Assembly (NCBI RefSeq): GCF_037126465.1
Contig: NC_088203.1
Span: 108,053,507-108,117,506 of the forward strand
Direction of reading: 5' to 3'
Source: Ornithodoros turicata
Taxonomy: Eukaryota > Arthropoda > Arachnida > Ixodida > Argasidae
DNA length: 64,000 nucleotides
In this document: positions 13,801 through 28,800 of the stretch, in pieces
Layout of the letters: every line of letters begins with the position of its first letter
How positions within the stretch are numbered: the first letter of the stretch is position 1
Program-made: the position numbers and the translations under genes
Notes under the pieces: model-generated
Seen by the model: only the letters and a program-made list of their open reading frames with translations
Databases searched by the model: none
Told to the model about the DNA's origin: nothing

Positions 13801-16800
13801 GCAAACGGGTAAGAGAGGGAGCTTCATTTCACATATCTCCTATTGACTTCTTGTGACTGCATCACTCTATGCACTACGATAGGATGGTATGGGACTACCG
13901 GCATGATTTAGGACCTGTTTTGACCATTTCCTCGCGTACAGCCATAAATCAACTTGATGATTATATCCACTCCCTGCACTACTATGGGATGGCATGGGAC
14001 TACCTGCACAATTTATGACCTCTTTTGACTACTTCCTTATTTACAGCTATGAATTGACTTTTGTGACTATGACTACACTATGCACTAGTATGATATGCTA
14101 TGGGACTACCTGCATGAGAGAGAGAGATTATGGTTTTAATGGCACAAAGGCAACAAAGGCCATAGAGCGCCAAAACTATGGTGAGTGTGTGAGAGATGCT
14201 TATGGGAGAGATGAGAGTGGGATGTGAGAGTGTGGTAGTTAAAAGCTATCTACAGGTATGGAGAGGAGGGTGAACAGGCTAACGTGCTTGGCGGACGATA
14301 ACAAGTGAGTATCTACAAGTGTGAACGATGAGGCGATCCAGGAGTTCAAGGATATTGGATAAAAGCGGAGCAATACTTAACATCTACATCTGACTATGTA
14401 ATCCACACATGGTCAAAAATTGGATGACATTATTAAACGTCACAAGAGGAGTGTCACCCAGCAGAAGGGCTGGGTGGAATGGGACATGGTATCTGTAGAA
14501 TGCGGTGAAATACTTATGACTGACTACAACATGCACTACTACGGGACACTGTGGTGCTAACTGCAGCTCACGCAACCTACCTGGAAGATAATTGCTCTGA
14601 AGTTAGAACACACAAAGAGACAAACACAACACAAGCTTCAACTTGCCTGGAAACAAGAACAATTGAAATATGACATTCATCGAAAAAAGCCTTCTTTTTC
14701 ACGCCTCTTTCCAAATGTAACGTGGTCAGCAATGACAGGCATATAACAGTATCATATCCTGGTCGTCAGTTCTTTATAACGCTCTTCATGTTCCCTTATA
14801 ATTTATCGCTTAATTTATCTCTGCGCATCACAGGCCTTCTATGTTAAAATGATGTGGGCCCCTGATCTTGAGTTCTCACATAGCAAACGTTATCGTGAAG
14901 GCAGCCTTATACTATCCCATCGTGATGTAAGGAGGTAGTCGTAACTATAACAAGTCCATTTGTTTGTCCATAACCAGGAAATTGTATTAACAGGTCATAA
15001 ATCAGGCAGTCTTATATTCTTCCATTGGAGTGCAAGAAGTACTAGTTCTATTTATAAACAGTTAATATAAGTTAGTTTATAACTGTCTCATACTGTCCCT
15101 GGCCGAATCCAGCCCACGAACTCTCTGCGCTCCAAGCTCTTTTGACCTTTCTGGACACAATCGGACTTCGATCCTTATTGTGAAAGGCATTACTAGTTTA
15201 GGCTGCCAAGGGTGACGTCGGACAAAGTAGGAGACACGACAACAGAAAACCTGTTTCTGTTGTCGTGTCTCCTACTTTGTCAGACGTCCCCCTTGGCAGC
15301 CTAAACTAGTAATGTCACACCAACTACCCCAAATTTGCACTTTGTGAAAGGGCTCATTATTTGATTTCCCACATCACCACCAGCAATGGGGTGGAGTATC
15401 GCCTCCGGCGATGAAACTCCACCTTCATCATCTTAAAATAAAGTTGTTGCATCCCATGGTAGTGCACAGTGTAGTCGTAGTCACAAAAAAAAACATTTGT
15501 AACTGTAAACCAGGGAATTGTAACAGGTCATAGATTATGTGGGTAGTTTGGTCATATTTATAACAATCAGTTTGTAGCTACAAATCAGGAAAGAGTCATA
15601 ACATGTCATAAACCATTCAGGTATCCTAAATTATCCCATGGTAGTTCAAATACTGCTCATAGTCATAGAAAGTCAATTTACAGCCCTAAACAAGCAAATA
15701 GTCATACCTGCCCATAAATCATGCCAGTAGTCTCATACCATCCCAGAGCGGTGCATACAGTAATTATATTCGCAGAAAAGTAAATTTATACCCGTAAACA
15801 TGGAAATAGTCATATCAGGTCATAAATCATGCGGTAGTCCCATACCATCCCATAGTAGTGCATAGATAAGGCATAGTCATAGAAAAGTCAGCTTATACTC
15901 GTGAACAATGACATAGTCATATCAGGCTATAAATTGTGCAAGCAGTCCTATACTGTCACACAGCAGTGCATTGAGCAGTGATAGTCTAAAAAAAGTCAAT
16001 TTATAGCCATAAAAAAGGAAATAGTCTAATCAGGTCATAAATCGTGCAGGTAGTCCCATACTACCCAAAGTAGTGCATGGAGGAGCCATGGTAACAAAAA
16101 AGTCCATTTATGGCTGTGAACGAAGAAATAGTCAAAAGAGGATGTAAATCATGCAGGTAGCCCCATACCATCCCAGTGTAGTCCATAGAACAGTGATAGT
16201 CACTAAACATCAATTTATATCCGTGAACAGGGAAATAGTCACATCAGGCCATAATTCATGCAGGTAGTCTCATACTATCCCATAGTAGTGCGTACATTAG
16301 GCACAGTCACAAAAAGTCAATGTATAGCCGTACACAAGCAAATAGTCATATAGGTCATAAATCATGCAGGTAGTCCCATACTACCACATAGTAGTGCATT
16401 GAGCAGTGAGTCACAAAAAGTGAATTTATAGCCAATAATCATAACAGGTCATAAATCATGCAAGTAGTCCCATAGCATCCCTAGTACTGCATAGAGCAGG
16501 CATAGTCATAAAAAGTCAATTTACAGACGCAAACAAAGAAATAGTCATATCAGGTCATGAATCGTACAGGTAGCCCCATACTATCACAAAGTAGTGCAGT
16601 GAGCAGTGACAGTCACATGACAAGATGTCACAAAAGTCACGAGAAACTAGTCAAAGCAGGTCGTAAATCATACAGGTAGTCCCACACTGTCGCATGCTAA
16701 TGAACATAGTAACGAAAAGTTAACCCGATAATTTAGGATTAAATTCCACAGCGTAAGGATTAAAATTGGTAGCACAAGGATTAAATTATATAAAAGGATT

Positions 16801-19800
16801 AAATCCCACGATATAAAGATTAAAAGTGGTGGCATAAGGATTAAATCTAGCGAAACAAGGATTAAAAATGGTGGCATGAGGATTAAATAATATAAGGATT
16901 ATATAATAAGCATTAAATTCTGCAGTATAGCGATTAAATACGATGGGAAAACCTGTAGTTCATGGCAAGTTTTCGCTTTGTACACAGCAAACAGCAGAAC
17001 AGATGAGCATCTGCAATATCAAACCACCTCACGTTCTTCAATATATGAAACATCTTCTCAAAACAATGATCGTTTTGATGCAACTGTTTCAAAAATTGGT
17101 AGAACTTGATTGTGCCAGGTACAGCAATGCAGGTGTTGGTGTCTGTCAGCCAAAATGCCACATCCTCTTCCAAAACCCGTAAGGCCTCAATATTAAGGCT
17201 TTCCCTAACCCACACATACAGGTCTCTTGGTGTGATTCACTGCAGGCTCGCCTTCGTTGCGAGTCATTTAACTGTCCTGCCAACTCCTTCACATGCCATT
17301 CTCCTTTGCCATTAGGTGTTGCATAAAAATTCCTACAAGCGTCAATCTCAAGTTGTCCTCGTGGTGGCACCAATCACACAGCATTTTCTCACGCATGTCA
17401 AATACTAGTTTTCTAGTTTCTTAGGAGCACATAGTGGATGCATTCTACAATCAAATCACACAATGGTGCTGTTTTTATCTGGACTGCTACATTCTGAAAA
17501 CCCAGTTTGAAAATAGCCAAATTTGCAAAACTTTGGTTTTCAAGCCAGCGTGGGAGGTACTGCCCAGAGAAAAACCACCTTTTTTTTTTGTGTGCTCAAA
17601 AAGTACTCGTAGGACAGATTACCTATTCTTTTGACAGACTGGACACTTGATTGCAAGTTTTGCATGAACGTGTTAAGAAGCACTTGTCATAAAAATTCAC
17701 CTTTAGGAATTCAATTTCACTCACCCTTTCCAGCCTCCTTTTCCAGGCGTCCTCTCGCTGTGCCATGAGGTCTATACAGTGCGACAAAGTTGCAAGTATG
17801 CCAGCGGTGGTAGCCTTGAACGTGATGGCTTCGCCCTTGAAGTCGATGGCATGACCTCCGCTACTCAGCCCCGCAGCCATTGCTGAAGAACAAAGCATTT
17901 CCTACTCACATCCTAAGTGTAATTTCAACACCATCATCATTAATGGTGTACATACATCATGCAAGCAGATCTAGGGACACCTCTCCAAGGAGTGGCTGCA
18001 GCTGGGTGTATTGTGTCCATAAACTATGTTATCCCAGTTGTGGTTGGAAAGGATGTCTCTTGATGGAAGGGGATCCTTTAACTTTGCGCCCAAACATATT
18101 GACGGCTGCTAGAGTTAGTCAATTCATGGCTTGATTGGGTTGCCTCCTGATAAGCCTGAGATTGCACAGGCATGTGCTGTAAACCAGTTCTAATGCTTAC
18201 TGATATACTGTTACGTGTGCGATATATTCGCATTAATATATACCAGCTTATATATTTCATAGCACACAATTGTGCTATATAAATGGGAAACTTTCGTCAA
18301 GCTTGCACTTGTACTTTTAGTGCTTAACTCACTTATTTTATGCTTCTCAACTGTTCCAGCATAGTTTTCCCAAGTGTCAAATCTTGCTAGAGTTTTCTGG
18401 GTGCCCGCAAATTTTTTGCCATAATTAAGGCTCTTGCAGTAACTAGCTGTCCATGCATCAAGGAGAGACTCACTCGACCAGTTGACATATTCCTGTAACG
18501 TGGAGACTGTCCTTTCAGATTTGTGGTCACAGTGAACACATTAAGCGATTTAAGCCTGGTCTGCAGTACTGCATTGCAATGTGTCCGTCTGTGAATCTAC
18601 GGATTTTTGGACACAGCGATGCAAGGAGTGTTGATTGTTGTCCTGGGAACCATGCATTCTTATCTTGTTTGACTTCTGTTCACGTAGTTGGCAGTCCCTC
18701 GATCACGAGCAGTTTCTGGCAAAGTAGCGTCACAGACGTGCAGACGTGAATTGGAAACCCACGTGTCACAGACGCTGACGGACGGACGAGTTGGAACCAC
18801 ACTTTACAGTAACTAGCTGTCCATTTAACAAAGGGAGGCTTACTCAACCAGTTGACATATTTCTGTAATGTGGAGTACGTCCTAGAAACTCTATCAGGGG
18901 TGTTTCAGATTTGTGGTCACTGTAAACAGTAGGATACGATTGTTCAGCAAATGATCCTCTGTGTGATACTAACCTTGAGAGATGCAAAATCATACAGTGT
19001 GAGAGGGAATGCATCGTGTCTCCTTGTCATCTGAGTGACGGTGACGACGAAATCTTGCTTTCAATACACTAGGAAGACATGGTATCCACTTTGTGCCCCA
19101 ATGATTCCAAACATCATAAAGCGCTCAGAGAGTGAAGCCACCAACAGCAACAAAGCTTTCAAAGCATTTCTTCTGCATTTTTGGCAAGTTGCAAACCAGA
19201 GCTGAACTCAAACTGAAATTATTTATTCCACCACTGAACTGAGATAAATCTGAAGCTGTTACTGGTTTGTGAAACGGTTCGGGTGGAATCCTGTCCCACA
19301 GTGTTTCTTTTACACACCATGTAGTGGAGTTTCAATGTTTCCAATACGTTATAGAAATCAAGCACATTCATTGGAGAAATTCAGCATCCAAAATGTGCAT
19401 GGACAAGGATTCAATGTGGTGGTAATTTCTTTTCTCCCTGTACTGGGTCTGCTTGAACTGGCAGTTTATCATACTTTTTGCTCTTTGGGACACCCTGTGT
19501 GAAGCTCTTGCCCTTCATCAACCAAGATATGAGTCTAGTACAAGGTACTGTCTCATTTGGGACCAGAGCTTATTCGTGGCAGTGTGTAGTTCCTCAGAGG
19601 GTTAACAAAGAAACAGATAGCAACTTGCTCGATTCATTCTCAATTTTGAGCAAGCATAAAGGTGAGAATCTCACCTGAGGAATGGCTGGCTAAAACTTCC
19701 TCTCTATAATCTGGCCTTCTTTCTTTCCTGTATTTATTTATTTATTTGTCAACAGATATTGCCACCTTGTTGTAGTAAATGTAACGTTTCGGGCAATCAC

Positions 19801-22800
19801 AAAATTTGCTTCTGAGCTCTCTTCCAAGCAGAACACAATTCCATTCCGCCAGGTATTACAGTCTGCACTTCTACTGTGGTCCTGACACCAACGCTATCTA
19901 CAACACGCTGATAGCTTTGATGCTGTACCAAGGGGATGAAACTCACGAGTTCCTTTGCAGTGAGGCGCTGCGATCTTTTCGAGTCATCAAACGTCATGAA
20001 ATGTCAAAATTTTTACGTTGAAGCTAGAGTTCTCAAGCCTCACCAGCCCATTGGCTCCTGCTCATTGGTTGGTTTGAATTTATGAACTTTCCAAGCGGGC
20101 GGTGCCGGAGCAGCTCGCCGTAAAGTTTCCAAATATGGTGGGTGCAGCAAGGACGCAAGCAAAGCATCTATGCCAGTACTGCTTTGGATGGTTTTTAGTG
20201 TCCTTCCCTTAACATGTTGTCGATACAGACTCTGAAAAACTCGGAGCCTCTTAGATACTTCTGCAAGTCAATTCAGTGATAGATAAGTGGAAGGCAGGTC
20301 TGCTTCGCTTGCTTGGTGCGACAACGATTCAAGAATGACCAATACCCACCGATGACAGGTAAGACAGTTCCTATTCCATTCTGCTGCTCAGCATAGCACA
20401 CCTGTGGCATATACGCAGCATTTCTGATTCCTATTATGATCTTTCTTGCTCAGGTATAAGCACTCAACTCATATCTGCATGGATAAGCCACTCTGAGTAG
20501 TTGGAGCATCTTCATCTTTCGGCATACCAGCTGCGTAAGTTCCTTTGTGATGGATCGACCAGACGCATACACAAGCAGCAAACGGATATGGACATGTTCT
20601 CTGTCATGCTGGATCTGTGAATGTGTATGCAGTCAATATACCGTAGTTGTACTGCAAAATCTTCCATGTGAGACATCAACTATCAGTGAACGCTTCGGCA
20701 CATCACTCAAACTTGAGAAACAATGTTCATGTCGTGTTCGTGTTTGGCGCAGCTACAGCAGACTGCATATTTGTGATTTGGAAATACCTTGTGTAACAGA
20801 AACAGCCATTTGTGAAAATCCACAAGCACCCAGAACCTCGCCAGCTTCACCCAGGGAGACAAAAAGCTACTCAACCATTGTCCAACAATGCTGGAGGTCA
20901 CGTGACAATAGAACGTTCATCTCCCTGGCTGTACTACACTTGTCAGCCAGTGAGAGAAAGTGTGTACTTATCATGGCCTAAGCCAATTGTGATATCAGTA
21001 TTAACATTTTTAGCTTTGGTGATCCGGTTCAAACCCTTCTTTTTTCTGCTTTAGATCCGACAGTGAGCCAAACCGATATGCTTGAACCTCAACCAGGCCC
21101 CCCAAAATAACATTTCCAATCTCTGTTGCAAACAGAGTGCAAAATTTAACGACCTCCATGACAACTCAAGCTTCCAACGTATTATCAACTTACACTTGAA
21201 CCTTGAAGAGAGTATGTCTGTAACATGACCACCACTTTCCGTTGCTTGCTCATCCGAAGAACAGTCTTCCACATTTTCTGCATTGAAACAAAGTTAATTA
21301 GCTTGTTTCTACAAACACGAATGAATGAACATAAAATTTTCATCCATTGCTGTTGGTCTTATGCTCAAGTTTTACACTTTAACATAATGTGACCCTCCAA
21401 CCCCAAGGCAGGACAATTGTGGCTTAGTCAGCCAATGAAACCCATTTTACTCTGCCTATACTGAATGCGGTTATTTATAATCAATTTTCACTTTGTATTT
21501 TTTATTTATTTATTTGCGCTTTATATACTGCTCCAATCAAATAGTTTGACCAGAATGTATGCTGTTTAGTGTGTCTCGATACTTGTAGATATGAACAGAC
21601 AATCGCGCCTCAAACTCACTCAACTTGCAATTATTATTGTCAGCGTCGGGAAGACCATGCTCCTGCCAGGAGAGCTTGATGAGCTATCTTTCATATCCGC
21701 AAGGTATTGATTCTGGGAATGGCTTGTTAGAAATCATAATTAGAGCCCCTAGTTTTCTGCGTCCGAAAATAAACATTTCCGTGGGTTTTACAAATCTGCT
21801 GGATTCCGCGTACAAGAGAAAACAAGCAAGAAAACGTTGCAGCATTCCCTTAAGATCGCTTACTGACTCGTACCACCTGCTTTTCCAGCCTTTCCTAACT
21901 TTTCAGTACAAAAAGAAAATTTCTCTCTTGGAGTTCCTGTCTTTCCTGTCGCGGCATGTTCAGTTGTGTATCGCTCACACCAGGCATTGCAGAATTTGGT
22001 TTGCCCCACAAAAATGATGAAGATAAATCCAAATCCTTACATAATTCTGTAACACATAGAATACTCCGCGAAAAACACGATTCTGAGCATGATTCCGAGC
22101 AGGTTCCACGAAATATGGCCAATTCCGTGAAATTTCACTGCCTCTTGGAAACTCTGCATAATGTTCCACTAGCTAAATTTTGGCAAAATATGGGCCATGT
22201 GGAAGTCACTTTTTTTCTGTTTCAGCCTAATGTGGGACAAAATGCCATCCCACAGCTGGGAGAATGAGACTAAACCAAGACCACTTCAATTTGGCAACCT
22301 TCTTTTACTAAAAAAGGCACTTAATTTGCCAATTTGTGACCAGGGGTCTCAAAGTCAAATTAGGTTGTGTTGACCTTGGATGACATCATGGAGAAGGTAT
22401 AAAAGAGAAACAATGTACTATGATCGTAAAATACCTCAAGAACTAGCAACAGGTTATTGTACATTTCCAATTCCTAACTGAAAGACTCAACTGAACATAC
22501 CAAGAGGCATTCCCACGGTCACCTTCAATGCACGCACGTATTCATAGCTACACATGTCCGAACGTGCCCAGGAGCAAACGCCAACTACACAGCCAATTTT
22601 GACTTGACACCCACACCTCTGTACACCGACGGACGACACCATTCCCATGACTGTTCTAATGCTAACGCACCAGCAAAACATGCTGGCTCTTGTGCACTCA
22701 TTTTAATTTTGTGAAAGTAATACATAAAGGGGTTCTCCAATCATGTAAGGTTCAGCTTTAGTTTATTGGCACTTGTAGTCATGCTCCAAATTTGACAGCA

Positions 22801-25800
22801 TATGACTGTCACACGGCAAACTCAATGGCATTTCCAGCAAATGGCATTCGCTTGTACTACATAGAGCTATACGAGGAAACAGAATGTAATTCACAAACGA
22901 TGTCACTGTCGATAATTAAAACACCAGGGCAAAACATATCAAGCATTATACAAGAACATTAGTGATATTTTTATTTCTTTTTCTTGTAACTAGCGAAACA
23001 GATTATTTTACGCATTTTCGACGCCACTCAGTTGGCTCACAAGTAAGAAGCCTACCTGCACCACACGAGGGTGTCAACTGTCAACGAGGGTGTCAAAAAC
23101 TTTTTATTCGTATTTCATTTCATTGTTGTTTTTGCTACCTCTCTACCACACGCAGCTGGTGCAAGAGGGAAAAGTGAATAAGTTCCCTCGCTGGGCGAAT
23201 GCCATTCCAATGTATTCCCACTGTGTGACGCAGAAGAAATGTCATTCAATTTGCCAAGTGACAGGGGTATTAGACATGTCAAAGTACATCCGAAGAAAGC
23301 TTGCCCCCAAATATGGCCAAACAATACAACAGCATCAACAACTATTGGAAACTAAAAAAAAAATTTGGGTAACCTGCAGAAGAAGCAGCGCAGGCATCAA
23401 AATAGACCTGCAGGGTGTCTACTTGGCGACAGAGTATGTCACGGAACGTTTCCATTTCCAGGAGTTTCTCTCGTAGTCCACGTCCTTTCTTCAGTGATGA
23501 CACACTTGTGGAACCCAGTGAAAGTGCGGAACCATGTCTTCGTAAACTGTTTTCACTGCCATATGCGGAGTCCACCTAGGGACATATTTCAAATGTTTTT
23601 GTGAGCAACCTGAAACTCCACAACTACCTGTTATCGCAACCTCTATCAGGTGGGACGATGCATTGCGGAGGCTGTGCGACAAGCTCTGCATTAGCAAAAC
23701 ACAACCCATTTGTTTTTAGCAAATTAAATGCACACGCATGATCTTAAAGGGATGCTCACTTTCATACCAATCCCTTTCAGAGCTGATGGTGCGTTATTCC
23801 TCACTCATCACTGCAAATGATACTAAAAATCCTACGTGAATTACCGTAATTCCACGTGTATTAGCCATGGCTTATGCACTTTTTTTTTTGCGGGTGCTAT
23901 TTGGCTTATCTGATGAGTATTTTGCCTGGGCATTTTCCCCATACCCGGTTTTAAAGAAAGGGTCGACACTGTCTCCGGAACAGCACTGCCTGCCAATGCA
24001 TGAACAATGCATAACAGGGGCATGTTCACATTCGAGTAAACTGACCTTCGTGGTATCTTCCCCCTTGCAGCTTTAACGAAAGTAGTGTGAGTGACTCATG
24101 CCTTCTGGAAGACAACTGACCCATCGATCCAGAAAAAAACATGCAACACGGGCACAATCTGATCTTGGTAGAACACTAGAACTGACCTCCTTTGTTGTAT
24201 ACCATGCCGACCCTGGAATGTGAACCACAAGGTTTATGGCCTTCACTATGGTTTCCTTTGTCGGAAGACCCGCAGGAAGGGTCGAATAAGTGGTATCCAT
24301 TTTAATTGATTCATTTTATATGCGCACCACTGGTCTACCACACAAATCAGTCGTGTCGTATTGCCTGCGGCTTATCTGCCGGAAAATTTTCGTGGGTCCT
24401 GCGGCTTAAACGTGCATGGTTTTTGTGAAATTGCACGAAATCCACCATAAGAGCAGACGGCGGATGTTGAGAGTATGACGGAAGTCCCCCTCTGGAAACG
24501 ACTGGTGAGCTAAGCAGACAATCTCCAAAACCCTTCTTCAAATATACGACTCCCTTTGCCACTTCCTCAATTGCACAAGCAACGCCAATTTGCAAAACTT
24601 GTTTATTTAATACCTAAGCACTTTTGAGGAGAGAAAATTGGCCATATAGAATGGAAACATTGTGGAAAGCCTTTAAGAGCCTTCATCCTTTCTTCTCTTA
24701 TATTACATTTCTGCTTTCAATGTGTTTTGAGAATACCATTGCAGTTTGTACATTTTTAAGGTGACAACTCATACCACATTCATCTCATTCCAATACAAGT
24801 TACACCGGGAAAGACCACATGGGGAAAAAATATCCCAGAATGTGACTTATAGTGAAGGAAATGCACAAATAACAGTTACTGGAGCACACTGAAGGGCCAT
24901 TCAAGTTCACTACATAGAGTTTTCAAAAGACACCAAATGGACCCACGTTTCCGTTGTGTGGAATACTAAGGCATTAATTTGAGTAGGTGAACGGCTCATC
25001 CCAACACTACACACAAGAGGTCCATTACCATGCTTCTCCAGGCATTGCTTTTTTAATTTCTGCTTTCATTTAACTGTTCTATTTCAGGCCAAAGCTCAAC
25101 TCGTCCTAGTCCAAGAGACACGAGGAAGTGCTCTTTAGAAAAAAAATACACAAAACTCGTAATTAATGGTTTACCGAAACACATTAGAGAGTCATTGAAA
25201 GGTACTACAAAAATTATTGCAACTGCACAATAAGAACACCAGAGATATACCTTTAAGCAGTTTAACTATAATGACTGCATCCAAGTGTAGTTTAACTACT
25301 AGTGTAACTATGTCACAGCCACACTAGTTAAAACTAACTTTCACCTACTAGGATGTAGTTGTTTAGCTACATTTGTAACTACTCAGATATTTTGTGCGTC
25401 ATTACACCTATGATCGCTTAGGCGTAGAAATAGTGCATGGGGAGACAGTGAGCTCCCATACTCTGAACAATCATACAATACTCATGGCCTTCAATCTGAC
25501 CAATCTTTATGCACTCATGTGCCATAACATTTCTCTATGCAAACTTGACAACCAAGGTCTCCATTCCGCGTCTAACAAGTAGTCACGAAAAAATATCAAA
25601 ATTTTCCATATCCATAAATATGAACATCATAAAAAGAATAATCGATAAAATCCATTAAAATATCAATATTTATACCAATATATCGGTATTTTAAAAAGAA
25701 AATATCGACATATCGATGTTGGGATGTGTGAAAAGACGTCGCGCCATTACTCGAATAATTGAAAAAAGTTGCCCTCGTTTTATTATCTTCCATACGTATT

Positions 25801-28800
25801 ACCGCTGAGTCTAGTGATGAAGACAAGAACGTGCAGTACGAGGGAGGATACGTCATCAATTATCGTGTCAGAAAGATTGGAGAATAATTAGTGCAAGAAT
25901 TTAGGTGAGAGCAGAGAATGTCGCCCTCTGCTTTCACCTAAATTCTTGCACTAATTATACCCCAATCTCAGTGGTCAGTGTGCTGGCCATGTCACGTTGA
26001 GACTGGGTTTTCCTCAGGCACTTTCAGACATACATCAGTCATGACAATGGCGAGCCCTTTCACGCCTTCTTCTTTGTTCCACGGCAGAAAATTCTCACTT
26101 TCATCTACACTGCGGTCAACTCATTCGACCCACCAACTTTTAGAAACAAAGTTTTCCCCTAACGTGCAAATTGAAAATGTCAAATATCCTTTGATGGTCC
26201 ATTTATATCCATATCTATATCGATGTAATATTGATGTAATATCGATAACATCGCAGGCATAAAATATCGGTGAGAATGTCTAATGCAACCTGTTTGACCA
26301 ATGCCCCGACAGCTGCCCCTGGTGCAACACGCTGTGCACCTGCGTTGAGTATTGCAGTGTGTTATGCTAGAGAGAGATCTCTGAATGAGCTTTTGCTGCC
26401 TGTGTCAGATGCACAGTGCTGCTATTTTGTGCATGCATGTCATGCGCAAGATGAAGAGTTGTTGCTAATAAGCACAAAGAAAGAAGGCCGTCAAGCATAC
26501 AGAAGGTTAAGTGGTTGTAGCCCGCTGTAACCTAACTACTGTAGCTAACTACAAAAAAGTTCAACTACCATTTTTGCGAGTCGTTTCAAACTACTTTTTA
26601 ACTACCATGCAGTAGTTTAACTAGTAGTTTAATTACAAGTTGTTAACTACTGCACATCCCTGGAGAACACTGATTAATGGTCTTGGACATGGTAATGTCT
26701 TATTCAGGTTGACAGCACATAATAACTACACACTGCTAAAACGAAGCAGCATTATGAGCTGCAGTAGCCATTCCTTCAATTCCGATATCATCAGCACAAA
26801 ATAATGTTCTTTTAGAATCACCCTTCCCTTGAGTACAGAGGCACTTCCTCGCAGAGTTTGACGGGAGAAGCGTGCCAATGGACCTCTTGCATTGTGATGA
26901 GCCCGAATATAGGTTCAGGCCACTCAAATCAACACAAATGCTATGGGATAGTCATACTGATTATTTACAAACAAAACTAAGTAAGGCTTTGGGTTTGATG
27001 AGGAAACGTTATTTTTTGCCAGTTCCACAAAAGAGTTCCACTCTATAAGAGTCCCTTTGAGTCACGCTTCAAGTATTGTCACTTAGTCTGGGTTACTGGC
27101 ACCAAAAATTCTAGTAAAAACCTAGTAATATTGCAAAAAAATGCTCCACGTGTGGTAGCAAATTTATCATATAATTCTCATACTTGTTTAAGAAATTTAA
27201 TGTTATCAAGTACACCTTGCTTTATGAATATCTACTTTTTGCTTTCGTACAAATTCGAAATCCATTAGGGCGAGACCGCAGGTCAACCCTTCTGCTCCGA
27301 TCAACACTGCTTTGTCCCCACACTTCCAAGAGCACTGCGTACTGCCCAAAAAGATGTTACGTGTTATGGTAAAGTAAACTATCTTTGGATGTATGGCCAT
27401 GTGTTGATGTCAATATGTGCATGTATGCATATACTGTAAACGTATTTGTATTCGCGATGTATTAATTTTCGCGACCGCTAAAAAATCGCGAAAAATTGTA
27501 CTCGCGAACGCAGCTTGACGTTTATCCCGCAGGAGAAAGCAGTCCTGGAATTACAAAATTAAATACTCGCGAATAACTTTATAATTAACTGAATGCGCGA
27601 TTCGAGAAAATTAATTCATCGTGAACAAAAATATGATTACAGTATGTATGTGCGCATGTTTATATACATAATGCTTGTGTGTATATCAATGCACATAAAA
27701 AGTGCTTTCAGGTAGTTACTGTTAAGTTAGTTTACCTGCGCATTAGTATATCAATTACAGTTTGCATATCTCTCTATATAAGTTGTATGCTGCCAACAGT
27801 CAAGCTTGCAACAGGGCTTGTCAAGCTGTTCTGCACAGCTTTTTCCCCACCCTCACATCTAATGCAATGTAAATACATGTATTTAAAACCACGACTTGAA
27901 TTGGAACGAATAAATGAATTGAATTCAACTGAAATGATTAGTGCCTTAGTATTCCACGCGACGAAGGATATCTCAGACAACTTCCATTTGGTGTATTTTC
28001 AAAATTCCTTATTTCCCATGTAGTGCACTTCAATAACCCTTCAGTGTGCTTTAGTAAATGTTATTTGCGGGATTTGTACATCTCCTTCGTTAGAATATAT
28101 GTTACAACTCCCCAATCATCACCAGAAAATAATGTTTGCCAAACAACAACTTCATTTGAAGATGACGATGGACGACACTCCTTCCCCCTCTCACATTGGG
28201 GGCGAAAGAAAGACGCATCTCCGAAGATACGCCAATGAACAAAATACAGAAAAAATGGTGTTCCTTCACAAATTTTTTGCGGACGATCTACCGAACGGAT
28301 TTATGTTCTGAAAACGGCTACGATATCAGGTGACCGAAAGGAACAGATGTTCTCATTGGCACAACTTTGTAGATTTAGTAATTAAAAAGTTAATTAACGA
28401 TTTTTAGGTAATTAGTCGTTTGACGGTTGAGCAACAGATGGCCAAGAATGTCCGCAGGCCCCAGAGATGATAGAGGTGAAAACACAGTGTCTATAAAAGA
28501 TAAAAGTCACTGAGCCCTGGACCGGCAATCCAGAAGATGTGGGTTCGATCCCTACAGCTGGCTAACCTTTTCAGTGACTTTCATCTTTCATCGTTGATTT
28601 CTTAGGCAATTTGAGGCTTTGTTTGTATCTGTCCCTTCTATGTTGTTCCAGCCTCAGAACATCAGTTTATCTCTTGTTCAACAGGTGCCGCTTGCGTCGA
28701 TTTCCGTCGTATGAATGTGTGTATGAGTGAGCAAAAATGTAAGAGTGAAAGGAGGGTGAGTGAGAGTGAGTGGCTGGTTTGTCGTCCCTTCAGATGGCGC

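Larger units (their letters stand above)
13045..17615. mobile_element. Large foldback element with minisatellite arms, about 4.6 kb
   Basis: The outer arms at about 13045-13262 and 17400-17615 are inverted copies (CAGTACCTCCC, ACCAAAGTTT, GATTTGATTGTAGAATGC occur on opposite strands). Inward come inverted arrays of a GGATTAAA-type repeat (13490-13640; 16725-16945), then inverted arrays of a roughly 105-bp unit (about 13850-14115; 15640-16700). Arm arrays differ in copy number. No transposase is apparent. Termini are approximate and no target duplication was found. Confidence 0.7.
5098..17724 (-). other. CERT intron 4 (12.6 kb), transposon-rich
   Basis: No CERT exon was found in this span. 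It holds the separately listed inverted-repeat element at 5558-5756, the opposed repeat pair 6444-6720 and 8178-8835, a dispersed repeat at 9333-9795, a hAT at 10231-11545, a MITE at 11934-12227 and the foldback array at 13045-17615. The pieces between (6721-8177, 12228-13044) show nothing I can name. Confidence 0.7.

Noticed and set aside
13315..13812. 165-codon plus-strand ORF rich in LILIPW-type repeats
   Set aside because: It is the translation of the TTTAATCC minisatellite in the foldback arm.
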